This document shows, piece after piece, positions 1 to 7,735 of a stretch of DNA of 64,000 bases (the first letter of the stretch is position 1; each line of letters opens with the position of its first letter). The notes under the pieces are model-generated. The model made no database searches. It was not told where the DNA came from and saw only the letters and a list, made by a program, of their open reading frames with translations. The stretch spans positions 1 through 64,000 of the forward strand of contig DASXHZ010000058.1 of assembly GCA_036488085.1 (NCBI GenBank), given 5' to 3'. The position numbers and the translations under genes are program-made. This DNA is from DASXHZ01 sp036488085. Its GTDB lineage: Bacteria; Acidobacteriota; Thermoanaerobaculia; Gp7-AA8.

Positions 1-234
1 AACCCTCAGCTCCAGGGTCCCCACTCGCGTGATCAGGTTTCTGCCGTAGTAGCCGCTCCGCAGACTCCGCCGCTCGGCCGACCGTTCGTACCGGCCCGCT
101 CCCACTGCTTCGGCCATCTCCGCTTCCATGACGTCCTGCACTAGCTCCTGCACCATCGCTCGCAGATAGTCCCGATCCGCCGCCATCTCGGACTTCACAT
201 CCTCACCACTTGCGTTACGCTTCTTCGGGGTCAT
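1..234 (-). CDS. IS256-family (mutator-type) transposase, N-terminal part, cut by window edge
   Basis: The first 78 codons of a transposase, reading leftwards off the window. The start is the ATG at 232-234, preceded on the minus strand by a purine-rich GGAGAG ribosome site. The peptide begins MTPKKR and runs through an acidic helix (QELVQDVMEAEMAEAVGAG) into a basic segment ending RSGYYGR..LITRVGTLELRV. That order is typical of the N-terminus of IS256-family DDE transposases, which excise and insert the element. The DDE catalytic core would lie beyond position 1, so activity cannot be judged. The family call rests on pattern recognition of the N-terminus only. Confidence 0.85.
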   Translation of the reverse strand, partial: MTPKKRNASGEDVKSEMAADRDYLRAMVQELVQDVMEAEMAEAVGAGRYERSAERRSLRSGYYGRNLITRVGTLELRV

Positions 235-284
235 TGACTCTCTCCTGTTCGGTTTGGTTTCGCCACTTCAACTTTACAGGAGCG

Positions 285-328
285 GTCTTTGACCCTTTCT
301 TTTGCTGAACTTTCCAGACACTACCAGA
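285..328 (-). mobile_element. Putative terminal region of the IS256-family element
   Basis: About 60-90 bases upstream of the transposase start. Read on the minus strand it contains GTGTCTGGAAAGTTCAGC, which looks like the end of an IS256-type element: short imperfect terminal inverted repeat just outside the transposase start. The matching opposite end is outside the window, so the exact boundary and any target duplication cannot be checked. Confidence 0.4.
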
Positions 329-449
329 CTTGTTTGACCCATCCGGATCGCCCGTACCGCCGACAGCCGCCAAAGTCTCAGGTCTCTACTACGATCTTCG
401 ACGTATATCAGCGAATTTAGGCTCGGTCGAGTCCGGTGTCAAGGGGTCA

Positions 450-765
450 CGTAGCACCGAGCCTCCTGAGCACGGCCCCGACGAATGGGGTGTGCTGTAC
501 CGACGTCGCTGGGCACCTCCTCAGGCACGTCGGTGCGTCGCACCATCATGGCCGTGGCGGTTCCCGGCGGCGGCGGTATTTCACCAAGGTCGTCGAGTCG
601 GTGCCCGGGACGCCTGGTACGTTGCACCAGCCGGTCCGGGCACGTGCCGGGGCAACCGGGACATTGCACCAGACTGTCCGGACACCTGGGCGGGGCAACC
701 GGGGCGTTGCACCAACCTGTCCGTCCACATGTGCAATTCAACCGGGACGCTGCACCAAGATGAAT
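450..765. repeat. Tandem array, 42-43 bp units built from two 21-bp halves
   Basis: A CACC(A/G) core recurs at 455, (498, degenerate), 541, 582, 625, 667, 710 and 753, that is every 41-43 bp. The later copies are good (TTGCACCA at 622, 664, 707). Between them an intermediate 21-bp half ends in AACCGGGAC or a close variant. Several halves contain short dyads (TGTCCGGACA, GGCACGTGCC). Several frames are open through it, but none shows a convincing start or a known protein. It fills most of the 620-base gap between the transposase and the next gene; nothing else is seen in that gap except the IS end and the heptamer element at 829-857. Confidence 0.75.
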
Positions 766-828
766 CGGCGGCGTCCCACCTGACGCCGTTTACGTATCAC
801 GTATGACGGGTGACGACGCTCGCTCCCC

Positions 829-857
829 GAGTAACGAATACCGAGTAACGAGTAACG
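829..857. repeat. GAGTAAC heptamer element next to a gene 3' end
   Basis: Copies of GAGTAACGA with small variations. It lies four bases beyond the stop codon of the leftward gene at 862-2532. It is almost identical to the block at 20958-20987. The same heptamer family (GTTATCC/GAGTAAC) occurs at 2557-2620, 20862-20988 and 28558-28585. Confidence 0.7.
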
Positions 858-861
858 CCAA

Positions 862-2532
862 TCAGTTCCCGATCGACGGCTCCTTCGGGGGCGCGAAGTT
901 CGCCTGCAGCTTGTTCATGTTCTCGTACACGTCGATCTTCTTGATCTCGATGTTTGCGAGAGGGGTCCCGTCGCGGTCGGTCGGCACGCGGCCGATGATC
1001 CGGAGGACTTCCGCTCCGGGGCCGACGGAGGCGAAGGGGGTGCAGTGCTCGTCCTGCTCGGTCGAGGGACCGAGGGCGATGTTGAACGTGAGCGCGTTCT
1101 CGCTGCAGACCGTGAGCATGGCGGCGACGACCTTCTGCCGGTGTTCGGCGACGTAGGGGATGGCGGCGGCCTTCTGCACGTCGCTGAGCGGCGCGGTCTG
1201 GACCTCGGCGCGGACGCCGGGCAAGAGGTGCGAGATGCGCGCGTGGTCGAAAGCGCCGACGCGCGCGAGACGGACGAAGTTCCTCACCGCGTTCGGGGAC
1301 AAGTCATGGAGTAGTTGGAGGCCGAAGTCGCCGGCGTTGGTCCGGACGACGATCGCCGTCTCACGGCTGCTGTCGAGGTAGTCGGCAGCGCGGCGCGCGA
1401 GCGTCGCCTCATCGGGGCGGACGAAGGCAGGGTCCTCGAGCGCCAGGAACGCCGAGGCCATCGAGTCGGCGTTCTGCTGCGTCGGATTGTCGTAGACGCT
1501 GATCAGCTCGTACTTGTGGTCCTTGAACATCGGGACGCCCTTCTCGCTGGTGAACGTCTCGACCTTGTCGAGTCCGACCTTGTCTTTCGGACCGGTCGCC
1601 TTCACCTCGAAGATCGTCTCGCCGGTGGTCGTGTCACGGATCGTGAGCGATTGCGCGTACGGGTGCAGATGCGCTGCGGCCCAATGCAGGCTCGCGTTCA
1701 TCGGAAGGCCCATGAACCACGTGATGTCGCTGTGGTTCACCTGGTGCCCCGGCGGGACTACCCAATGTCCGGTGACCTTGTGTCCCTGCGGGTCGGTGTA
1801 GTCGGAGCGGGTGCCGACGGCATTCGGCGCGCGCGGAAGAATCAGGCAGCTCGTCGTGTGATCGACCGGCTTGGCGTCCGATCCCGTCACCTCGGCCATC
1901 GCCATGTTCGGCATCGCGGCCGGGTGCGAGGAGCTGTTGTCGAGAATCACCGTCCCCGATGCGCCGACGTTGAAGAGCGGTTTGAGCGGCGACTTCAGCT
2001 CCTTGTCGCGGATGTACGAGATCGTGACGCGGTGCCGCACCTTGAGGTTGTTCGGGTGCTCGATGTTGTGGTTGAGGACCTGCGTGAAGAGGTTGAGCGG
2101 CTCGTTCGACGCCAGCGGATACGCGAAGCCTTCGGGGAACTGCGCGTTGATCATCCCCTGCGAGAGCGTGACGAGGCGCGTCTGCGTGTAGCGCTTCAGG
2201 TTGAACATCGCGCTGTGCTTGGTCGCGTCGAGGTCGACGTTCACGTGGCACATCAGCTCCGGGAGCTGCGGCGTCTCGCCGTCTTCGCCCACCATTTCCG
2301 TCTTCACGCCGACGATCCAAAGGAGCTCCGGCGGCTCCTGCTGCGCGTCGATGTAGATCGACTCGGTGCTCCCCGGCCCCTCCATCGATCGATATTTCTT
2401 GTCGATCGTGTACGTGGGGGAGAGGTAGACGTACGTGCGGACCAGAGGAGCGTCGTCCGCAACGGCTGATAGGGCGATGAACGCTGCGGCGAGCGCGAAG
2501 GGGATCAGCTTCCTCATGGGTTGGGTAATCAT
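862..2532 (-). CDS. Secreted protein: histidine-rich copper-monooxygenase-like region plus degenerate cyclophilin-like domain
   Basis: 556 residues with an N-terminal signal peptide (RKLIPFALAAAFIALSAVA, cleavage near ADDAP). Residues about 40-370 contain His-rich segments (HTTSC, GHQVNHSDI, HWAAAHLHPYAQS) resembling the peptidylglycine/dopamine copper-monooxygenase fold family. The C-terminus (about 390-540) follows a cyclophilin-type peptidyl-prolyl isomerase pattern: TNAGDFGLQLLHDLSPNAV, a FVRLAR helix, and a final IIGRVPT..DGTPL segment. Its active-site region looks degraded. The ATG at 2530-2532 overlaps the stop of the VanZ gene (ATGA), which suggests translational coupling. A secreted metalloprotein is likely; the substrate is unknown. 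Confidence 0.6.
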   Translation of the reverse strand: MITQPMRKLIPFALAAAFIALSAVADDAPLVRTYVYLSPTYTIDKKYRSMEGPGSTESIYIDAQQEPPELLWIVGVKTEMVGEDGETPQLPELMCHVNVDLDATKHSAMFNLKRYTQTRLVTLSQGMINAQFPEGFAYPLASNEPLNLFTQVLNHNIEHPNNLKVRHRVTISYIRDKELKSPLKPLFNVGASGTVILDNSSSHPAAMPNMAMAEVTGSDAKPVDHTTSCLILPRAPNAVGTRSDYTDPQGHKVTGHWVVPPGHQVNHSDITWFMGLPMNASLHWAAAHLHPYAQSLTIRDTTTGETIFEVKATGPKDKVGLDKVETFTSEKGVPMFKDHKYELISVYDNPTQQNADSMASAFLALEDPAFVRPDEATLARRAADYLDSSRETAIVVRTNAGDFGLQLLHDLSPNAVRNFVRLARVGAFDHARISHLLPGVRAEVQTAPLSDVQKAAAIPYVAEHRQKVVAAMLTVCSENALTFNIALGPSTEQDEHCTPFASVGPGAEVLRIIGRVPTDRDGTPLANIEIKKIDVYENMNKLQANFAPPKEPSIGN

Positions 2533-3035
2533 CGTGGAGGTTGGGGCATTCCTGGCGTTATCCGTCCTCCGTTATCCGCGCCGCCGTCCTCCGATAACGG
2601 ATAACGGGTAACGGATAACGCTCGCAGCCGGAACAACAACATCGCGATCGTTCCCCCGCAAGTATCGATCAACACATCCCAAGCCGAGCTCGTACGCGTC
2701 GGCGTGAACGATTGCAGGAACTCGTCGGTGCTCGCGACGCATACGGTGATCGCGAGCGCAATCAGCGCCCAACGAATTGCAAAGCCGCGCCGCCCTTCGC
2801 GCAGAGCGCGGAATGAGAGCGCGGTCAGGATCGCGTACTCAGTGAGGTGCGCGCTCTTGCGGATCATGTGGTTCATGACACCGATCGTCGAGTCCGCCAC
2901 GTGCAATCCGATGGCGTGGAGGAACGTCTCCAGCCAGCCGGTGGTGTGGGGCGCGTCGAACGTCGTTCCGGTGGCCTGGATGATGATCGCTGCCCAGATC
3001 AACACAGGCAGCCAGTAATAGATGAGCTTCCGCAT
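2529..3035 (-). CDS. VanZ-like integral membrane protein
   Basis: 168 residues starting MRKLIYYWLP, with about four hydrophobic segments. VanZ-family hallmarks are a conserved SAHLTEYAIL segment with charged residues in the membrane and DEFLQSFTPTR..SAWDVLIDTCGG near the C-terminus. VanZ proteins are small membrane proteins; one member raises teicoplanin resistance, and most have no known role. The last 25 or so residues (from RYPLS) are encoded by the heptamer repeat at 2557-2620, so the native protein probably ended earlier or the tail is a repeat-derived extension. It is divergent from the phosphatase gene at 3075. Confidence 0.85.
   Translation of the reverse strand: MRKLIYYWLPVLIWAAIIIQATGTTFDAPHTTGWLETFLHAIGLHVADSTIGVMNHMIRKSAHLTEYAILTALSFRALREGRRGFAIRWALIALAITVCVASTDEFLQSFTPTRTSSAWDVLIDTCGGTIAMLLFRLRALSVTRYPLSEDGGADNGGRITPGMPQPPR
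2557..2620. repeat. GTTATCC heptamer element, inverted arrangement
   Basis: Copies of GTTATCCG on the left and the reverse complement GGATAACG on the right, separated by a short GC-rich spacer. It could therefore fold as a hairpin. It lies inside the 3' end of the VanZ gene and supplies its C-terminal codons. Related to the elements at 829-857, 20862-20988 and 28558-28585. Confidence 0.7.
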
Positions 3036-3074
3036 CGCGCTGCGACGACAGCCTATAATCGATCCCTCCCGGCG

Positions 3075-4685
3075 ATGCCTGAAAACGCTCAGTTCACGGT
3101 GTACCAACCCAATGTCGCGCCGCTGCATTTGTCGTTTCCGGAGCAGACCATCACGCTTGGCCGCGCGTCCGACTGCTCGATTCCGATCCGCGATCGCTTC
3201 CTCTCGCGCCATCACGCGGAGGTCGTCTTCAGCGGTGGCGACTGGATCGTGCGCGACTGCGGGAGCGTCAACGGCACGCTCCTCAACGGCGCGCGCCTCG
3301 CCGCCCCGACGCCGCTTCGCCGCGGCGACCGCATCGGCCTCGGCGACAGTGAAGTCGTCTTCGACGCCGACGAGGCGCCGGCGTCGCAGCTCATCGCCAT
3401 CGACAGCTCCTCGCATGCGAAGAACATCGCGATCCCGATTCGCGAGGCGCTGAGCGACCAGGAACGCACCAACGTCCTCGCGTCGCTCGCCATCCAGTTC
3501 ATCGAGGACCGTCCGATGAACGAGCTGTTCGACTTCATCCTCGACAAGGTCATGGAGACGATGGAGCCGTCGCGCTGCGCGGTCGCGTTGCTTGCGCCGG
3601 ACGGGAAGTCGTTCTCCGCGCTGCGGCTGCGAAAGAAGGACACCTCCGACTCGAATGACCTCGCCATCAGCCGCACGCTGTTGAGCGAAGTGGTCGAGGA
3701 GCGGAACGTCATTGCATTCGTCGACAGCGCGCTCGACGACCGGCTCGCGAAGGCGCAGTCGATCGTGATGCAACAGATCCGCTCCGCCGTCTGCGCGCCG
3801 CTCCTCGTCGGCGACGCGGTTCTCGGCGTCCTCTATCTCGACTTCCAGGCGAACCGCGGCGCGGTGACGCACGAGGACGTCCGCCTCATCGCGCAGATCG
3901 CCCGATTCGCGGCCGTCAAGCTCGAGACGACCCGGCTTCGTGAAGAGGCGATCGCGAAGGCGAAGATCGACGAGGAGCTGCGGACAGCGTATCGCATCCA
4001 GAGCCGTCTCCTTCCGACCACACTGCCGAACGTGGACGGTTATGTTTTCGCCGGCGCCAACAAGCCGTGCAAGACGGTGAGCGGCGACTACTACGACGTG
4101 ATGGTGCGTCCCGACGGCCGGATCTACTTCGTCATCGCGGACGTGAGCGGGAAGGGGATCACGGCGGCACTCGTGATGTCGGCGCTGGCGACGGCGTTCA
4201 ACATTTTCGCGCGCACCGACCCGGCACCGGCCGACTTGATGCGCGATCTCAACCAGATGCTCGCACCGAAGACCGCGCCGTCGAAGTTCGCGACGGTCGT
4301 CGCCGGCGTGCTCGATCCGAAGACGGGCCGCATCCACTACACCAACGCCGGCCATGTGCCGCCGCTGGTGGTGAAGAAAGACGGCGTGACGCCGCTGACC
4401 TCGACCGACATGGTCGTCGGTCTCTTCACCGCCGCGCAGTACCGCACGCAGACGGTCGATCTCGACCGCGGCGACTCGCTCGTGCTCTTCACGGACGGCG
4501 TGACCGAGGCGGAGGATGAGAAGGAACAGGAGCTCGGCCTGCAGTCGGTGTGCGATCTTCTTGCGAGCCACCGCACCACCGCGCCCGACCTTCTCGACAC
4601 CATCGACGACCACGTCCGCGCGCACATCGGCAGTCTGCCCGCCGGCGACGACGTGACGATGCTCGCGCTGACGCGCCTCACTTGA
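3075..4685 (+). CDS. FHA-GAF-PP2C (RsbU/SpoIIE-type) serine phosphatase
   Basis: 536 residues from the ATG at 3075. Residues about 20-95 form an FHA phosphothreonine-binding domain (LGRASDCSI, SRHHAEV, SVNGTLLNG). Residues about 130-290 form a GAF sensory domain (APLLVGDAVLGVLYLD). Residues about 320-536 form a PP2C-like phosphatase with metal-binding motifs GDYYDV, DVSGKG, NAGHVPP, LFTDGVTEA and GDDVTML. Proteins of this type dephosphorylate anti-sigma-factor antagonists in partner-switching pathways. No antagonist or kinase gene is adjacent, so its target is unknown. The gene overlaps the convergent lipoprotein gene by 8 bases. Confidence 0.9.
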   Translation: MPENAQFTVYQPNVAPLHLSFPEQTITLGRASDCSIPIRDRFLSRHHAEVVFSGGDWIVRDCGSVNGTLLNGARLAAPTPLRRGDRIGLGDSEVVFDADEAPASQLIAIDSSSHAKNIAIPIREALSDQERTNVLASLAIQFIEDRPMNELFDFILDKVMETMEPSRCAVALLAPDGKSFSALRLRKKDTSDSNDLAISRTLLSEVVEERNVIAFVDSALDDRLAKAQSIVMQQIRSAVCAPLLVGDAVLGVLYLDFQANRGAVTHEDVRLIAQIARFAAVKLETTRLREEAIAKAKIDEELRTAYRIQSRLLPTTLPNVDGYVFAGANKPCKTVSGDYYDVMVRPDGRIYFVIADVSGKGITAALVMSALATAFNIFARTDPAPADLMRDLNQMLAPKTAPSKFATVVAGVLDPKTGRIHYTNAGHVPPLVVKKDGVTPLTSTDMVVGLFTAAQYRTQTVDLDRGDSLVLFTDGVTEAEDEKEQELGLQSVCDLLASHRTTAPDLLDTIDDHVRAHIGSLPAGDDVTMLALTRLT

Positions 4686-5232
4686 TCCGCAACATGGTCC
4701 AGTTCGCGCCGTCCCACATGAGGGTGGCGGTGGAGTTGTGCGGCTTCGCGAACATGTCGAATACCGGGCCGTGTTTGAACGCCCCGCCGACCTCGGTCGG
4801 CTCCCACTGCCATGCGACGTCGGCGTCGCATCCGTCGGCGGACTGACGCACGTTCGAGGCCGTTCCCATCTTCTTCTTCGCGACCGGCACGACGTCGATG
4901 AACCCGTTGCCGCGGACGTTGAAGCGCGGATCGTCTTTGCCCTTGATGAGCGCGACGTTGTCGCGGTCGAACTTCAGCCAGCCGGCGGCGGCAAGCTGTT
5001 TCGCGTTGTCGAGCTGCGGCGCGTTCATCGCCGATTTCGTGACCGGAATCGTGACCGCCGTCTGCGTGAAATCGAGCTCTCCGAAGTCGGACGACTTTTC
5101 GATGATCGCCTGAGCATCCGCCGCACTCGGACAAGCCCTCTGAGGCGCCGCCTTCGCCGGCGCGACGGCGGCGCTCGGCCTCTGTTTCCCGCATGCAAAC
5201 AGCAGCGCCGCAATCACGAACACTTTCCTCAT
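4678..5232 (-). CDS. Hypothetical lipoprotein
   Basis: 184 residues with a short lipoprotein signal (MRKVFVIAALLFAC, lipobox LFAC followed by G). An Ala/Pro-rich linker follows, then a globular domain (about 45-184) with alternating hydrophobic residues and a late WQWEPTEVGG segment. I do not recognise the family. It is likely anchored to the inner leaflet of the outer membrane. The start codon overlaps the stop of the upstream pseudouridine synthase (ATGA), so the two are probably cotranscribed. Confidence 0.65.
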   Translation of the reverse strand: MRKVFVIAALLFACGKQRPSAAVAPAKAAPQRACPSAADAQAIIEKSSDFGELDFTQTAVTIPVTKSAMNAPQLDNAKQLAAAGWLKFDRDNVALIKGKDDPRFNVRGNGFIDVVPVAKKKMGTASNVRQSADGCDADVAWQWEPTEVGGAFKHGPVFDMFAKPHNSTATLMWDGANWTMLRIK

Positions 5233-5981
5233 TTCTTCCTCCCACTGAGCGCCCGCACCTCGGCATCGGTGAGCGCGCGCGTCTTCCCGATCTCGAGGTC
5301 GCCGATCTCGATTGCGCCGATCGCGGTCCGTACGAGCTTCAGAACTTTCCCGCCGAGGGCCTCGACCATGCGGCGTACCTGCCGGTTGCGGCCCTCCGTG
5401 ATGGTGATCTCGAACACCGTCTTCCCGCCCGTCTCGCGGACGCGTTGCACATCGCGTGCGGGGCGCGTCGGCCCGTCGCTCAGTTCGATGCCGCGGCGGA
5501 GCCGATCGAGATCGTCGTCGGTCAGGTGAGTCGACGCCTTTACGAGATACGTCTTCACCACGTGAAAGTCCGGATTGGTCAGCCGTTCGGCGAACTGCGT
5601 GTCGTTCGTCATGATCAGCAGCCCGCTCGTGTCGAGGTCGAGCCGCCCGACCGGAAAGAGATAACGGTCGCGGTCGGGAAGCAGGTCGTAAACCGTCGGA
5701 CGCCCCTCCGGGTCGCGGTACGTCGTCAGATACCCCTTCGGCTTGTACAGCAGCAGGTAGGTACGCGTCTCCTTCGCGAGCTTCTTGCCGTCGAGCGACA
5801 CCCGATCGCGATCGAGGTCGATCCACGCGTCCGGATTCTTCACCACCGTCCCATTCACCGCCACCCGCCCCGCCGCGATCCACCGCCGCGCATCCGTCCG
5901 CGAGCCCGCCCCCGCCTTCGACAGCACCCGCTCCAGCGTCTTCAGCGGCCGCGTTCCGCCCCGCGGCCTCACTGCGTACAT
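5229..5981 (-). CDS. 23S rRNA pseudouridine synthase, RluB/RsuA family
   Basis: 250 residues from the ATG at 5979-5981. An S4 RNA-binding domain (about 12-60: LERVLSKAGAGSRTDARRWI) is followed by a pseudouridine-synthase core. The core has the catalytic-Asp motif GRLDLDTSGLL, the KPKGYLTT strand and the late EGRNRQVRRM motif. The enzyme isomerises a uridine in rRNA. An in-frame ATG at 6009-6011 would add ten residues with no domain value. That longer start would overlap the divergent DUF433 gene by two bases, so I prefer the shorter start. RluB is more likely than RsuA from the EGRNRQVRRM context, but I cannot separate them firmly. Confidence 0.88.
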   Translation of the reverse strand: MYAVRPRGGTRPLKTLERVLSKAGAGSRTDARRWIAAGRVAVNGTVVKNPDAWIDLDRDRVSLDGKKLAKETRTYLLLYKPKGYLTTYRDPEGRPTVYDLLPDRDRYLFPVGRLDLDTSGLLIMTNDTQFAERLTNPDFHVVKTYLVKASTHLTDDDLDRLRRGIELSDGPTRPARDVQRVRETGGKTVFEITITEGRNRQVRRMVEALGGKVLKLVRTAIGAIEIGDLEIGKTRALTDAEVRALSGRKK

Positions 5982-6009
5982 GGCGCGATCATCACACGAG
6001 CTACGCGGC

Positions 6010-6270
6010 ATGAGAGTAATGAAAACGCAGCGCTATTCTGCGACCGTGACTGAGATCGGTGAGAGGATCACCGTAGACCCGGAGCAGTGCGGCGGTAGAC
6101 CGTGCATCCGCGGGATGCGAATCCGCGTGAGCGATGTGCTCGACCTCTTCGCGAGCGGCCTGTCCAGCGCTGACATTCTTGCGGAGATCCCGGATCTCGA
6201 GGCCGAAGATCTCCATGCCTGTCTACGTTTTGCGGCGCGATACCTCGACCACCCGGCGCTCGTCGCTTGA
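6010..6270 (+). CDS. DUF433 family protein, VapB-type antitoxin-like
   Basis: 86 residues (ATG at 6010; a second in-frame ATG at 6019 is equally possible). The DUF433 core is clear: IGERITVDPEQCGGRPCIRG, then RVSDVLDLFASGLS, and ILAEIPDLEAEDLHACLRFA, a small winged-helix or helix-turn-helix fold. DUF433 genes usually sit directly upstream of a DUF5615 PIN-like toxin and act as its antitoxin. Here the overlapping downstream frame begins like DUF5615 but stops after 18 codons, so this antitoxin appears orphaned. Confidence 0.85.
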   Translation: MRVMKTQRYSATVTEIGERITVDPEQCGGRPCIRGMRIRVSDVLDLFASGLSSADILAEIPDLEAEDLHACLRFAARYLDHPALVA

Positions 6271-6323
6271 TCGTCTGGGTCGACGCCCAACTCGCACCGG
6301 CTCTGGCTCAGTGCTTCGTATAG
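6267..6323 (+). pseudogene. Truncated DUF5615 (PIN-like) toxin start
   Basis: A TTG start at 6267-6269 overlaps the DUF433 stop codon. The frame reads (M)IVWVDAQLAPALAQCFV and then stops with TAG at 6321-6323. This matches the usual first strand and helix of DUF5615 toxins, including the early Asp, at the position where the toxin normally begins. The rest of the toxin (about 90-100 residues in the family) is absent; the next gene starts at 6330. I read it as a toxin gene lost by deletion or stop mutation. Confidence 0.6.
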
Positions 6324-6329
6324 GCGACA

Positions 6330-7169
6330 ATGTCCGTCATGCCGTCACTACCGCCGCCCATTCCGACCGTCACGTCGATCGATGAGGTGATCGCTGCGAT
6401 TCAGGGGATCATTGGTTGGACGATTTCCGCCGAGAGCCGCCTCGGGTACTTCGCGGCGCTCTACAAGCGGATCACGATCGCGATCAAGCAGGGGATCGCG
6501 GGGAACATGTTTCAGGACGGGCCGCGGATGGAGCGCTTCGACGTCACGTTCGCGAGCCGCTACTTCGCGGCGTTCAACGCCTACTTCTATCCGGCGCAGT
6601 ATCCGTCGGTCTCGCACTGCTGGCGCGTGGCGTTCGACGCGGCGCTGCTTCCCGCGCCGATCATCGTGCAGCACATGATCGCCGGTGTGAACGCGCACAT
6701 CGACCTCGATCTCGGCATCGCCGCCGAGACGGTCGCGCCCGGGAAGCAGATCGACTCGCTCCACCACGACTTCAACACGGTGAACGCCGTCCTCTCCAGC
6801 CAGGTGTCGACCGTCGTCACCGAGATCGATTCGCTCTCGCCGATACTCGCCGACATCTACTCCGTACTGATGGGGCACGAGCTCGACCTGATTGCTGACG
6901 GCCTGGTGGCCACGCGCGACTCAGCATGGCTCTTCGCCAAGGAACTCGCCATCGAACCGGCGATCCTTCACCCGACGACGATCCTGATTCACGACTTCAA
7001 GGTGGCCGCCTTCGGCAACCTGATCCTGCATCCACCCAAACTGATCGCCGATGCGGTGGCCGTCATCGCATCCGCGGAAAGCCGCGACATCGTCAAGAAC
7101 ATCCAGACGCTCGACGCCATCGCGAATACCCCGGCGCCGATGACCAGGAGCGCGGCGGCGAAGATCTAG
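6330..7169 (+). CDS. DUF5995 family protein
   Basis: 279 residues, no signal peptide. The family pattern is visible: RMERFDVTFASRYFAAFNAY near residue 68, a Trp-containing segment, and IVQHMIAGVNAHIDLDLGIA near 112, followed by DSLHHDFNTVNAVL. The conserved His and Asp residues could bind a metal, but the family has no established activity. It starts six bases after the toxin remnant. Its 3' end overlaps the convergent MarR gene by four bases. Confidence 0.75.
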   Translation: MSVMPSLPPPIPTVTSIDEVIAAIQGIIGWTISAESRLGYFAALYKRITIAIKQGIAGNMFQDGPRMERFDVTFASRYFAAFNAYFYPAQYPSVSHCWRVAFDAALLPAPIIVQHMIAGVNAHIDLDLGIAAETVAPGKQIDSLHHDFNTVNAVLSSQVSTVVTEIDSLSPILADIYSVLMGHELDLIADGLVATRDSAWLFAKELAIEPAILHPTTILIHDFKVAAFGNLILHPPKLIADAVAVIASAESRDIVKNIQTLDAIANTPAPMTRSAAAKI

Positions 7170-7636
7170 CGAGTGCCGAGATCGTAGAGGAGCTCGCAGA
7201 GGCGGGAGAGATCGCGGCAGTCGCGGGCGCTGAGACGGCTCGCGACCTCTTCGAAGGCTTGCTGCATCGGGACGTCGATCCGCTCGAGGAGCCTGAGGCC
7301 GTCGCGCGTGATGCGGGTGATCGAGTGCCGTTTGTCGCTCCCGCCGCGAGCGCGCTGCACGAGTTTTTTCGCCGCGAGGCGGTCGACGATGCGCGTGACG
7401 TCGGGAGCACGGTCGAGCATCCGGACGGCGATCTCGCCGCGCGGATGGCCGTCGGGATGAACACCGCGGAGGATCCGGAGGACGTTGTATTGCGGGAGGG
7501 TGATGTCGAACGCCGAGACGACGCGTTCGCTCTGCTCCCGGAGATAGTTCGCCGCAACGGACAGGTTCAGCAGCGCCTCCTGCTGCGGAGAGGCGAAGTG
7601 CTCCTGTTGGATGCGCTGCCGAAGACCGGACCCCAC
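7166..7636 (-). CDS. MarR-family transcriptional regulator
   Basis: 156 residues forming the winged helix-turn-helix of MarR dimers. An N-terminal dimerisation helix is followed by ITLPQYNVLRIL, the recognition region EIAVRMLDRAPDVTRIVDRL, the wing QRARGGSDKRHSITRIT, and long C-terminal helices. The DKRH wing motif is characteristic. It would repress nearby genes until a ligand binds; the likely control region is 7637-7735, shared with the divergent S10 peptidase gene. The target is inferred from position only. Confidence 0.88.
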   Translation of the reverse strand: MGSGLRQRIQQEHFASPQQEALLNLSVAANYLREQSERVVSAFDITLPQYNVLRILRGVHPDGHPRGEIAVRMLDRAPDVTRIVDRLAAKKLVQRARGGSDKRHSITRITRDGLRLLERIDVPMQQAFEEVASRLSARDCRDLSRLCELLYDLGTR

Positions 7637-7735
7637 GGATGAGTTTTATCACGCTATCGATGAAACAGGCGGCAGGCGTCTCCGTATACTACGAAGCTCA
7701 TCGTCCTAGTCGAAACACTGAGGAGGCATAGCCCT

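Noticed and set aside
3036..4625. Minus-strand extension of the VanZ frame across the phosphatase gene
   Set aside because: Arg/Glu/Asp-rich shadow sequence. VanZ has a natural start at 3035 and the plus strand has intact FHA, GAF and PP2C domains.
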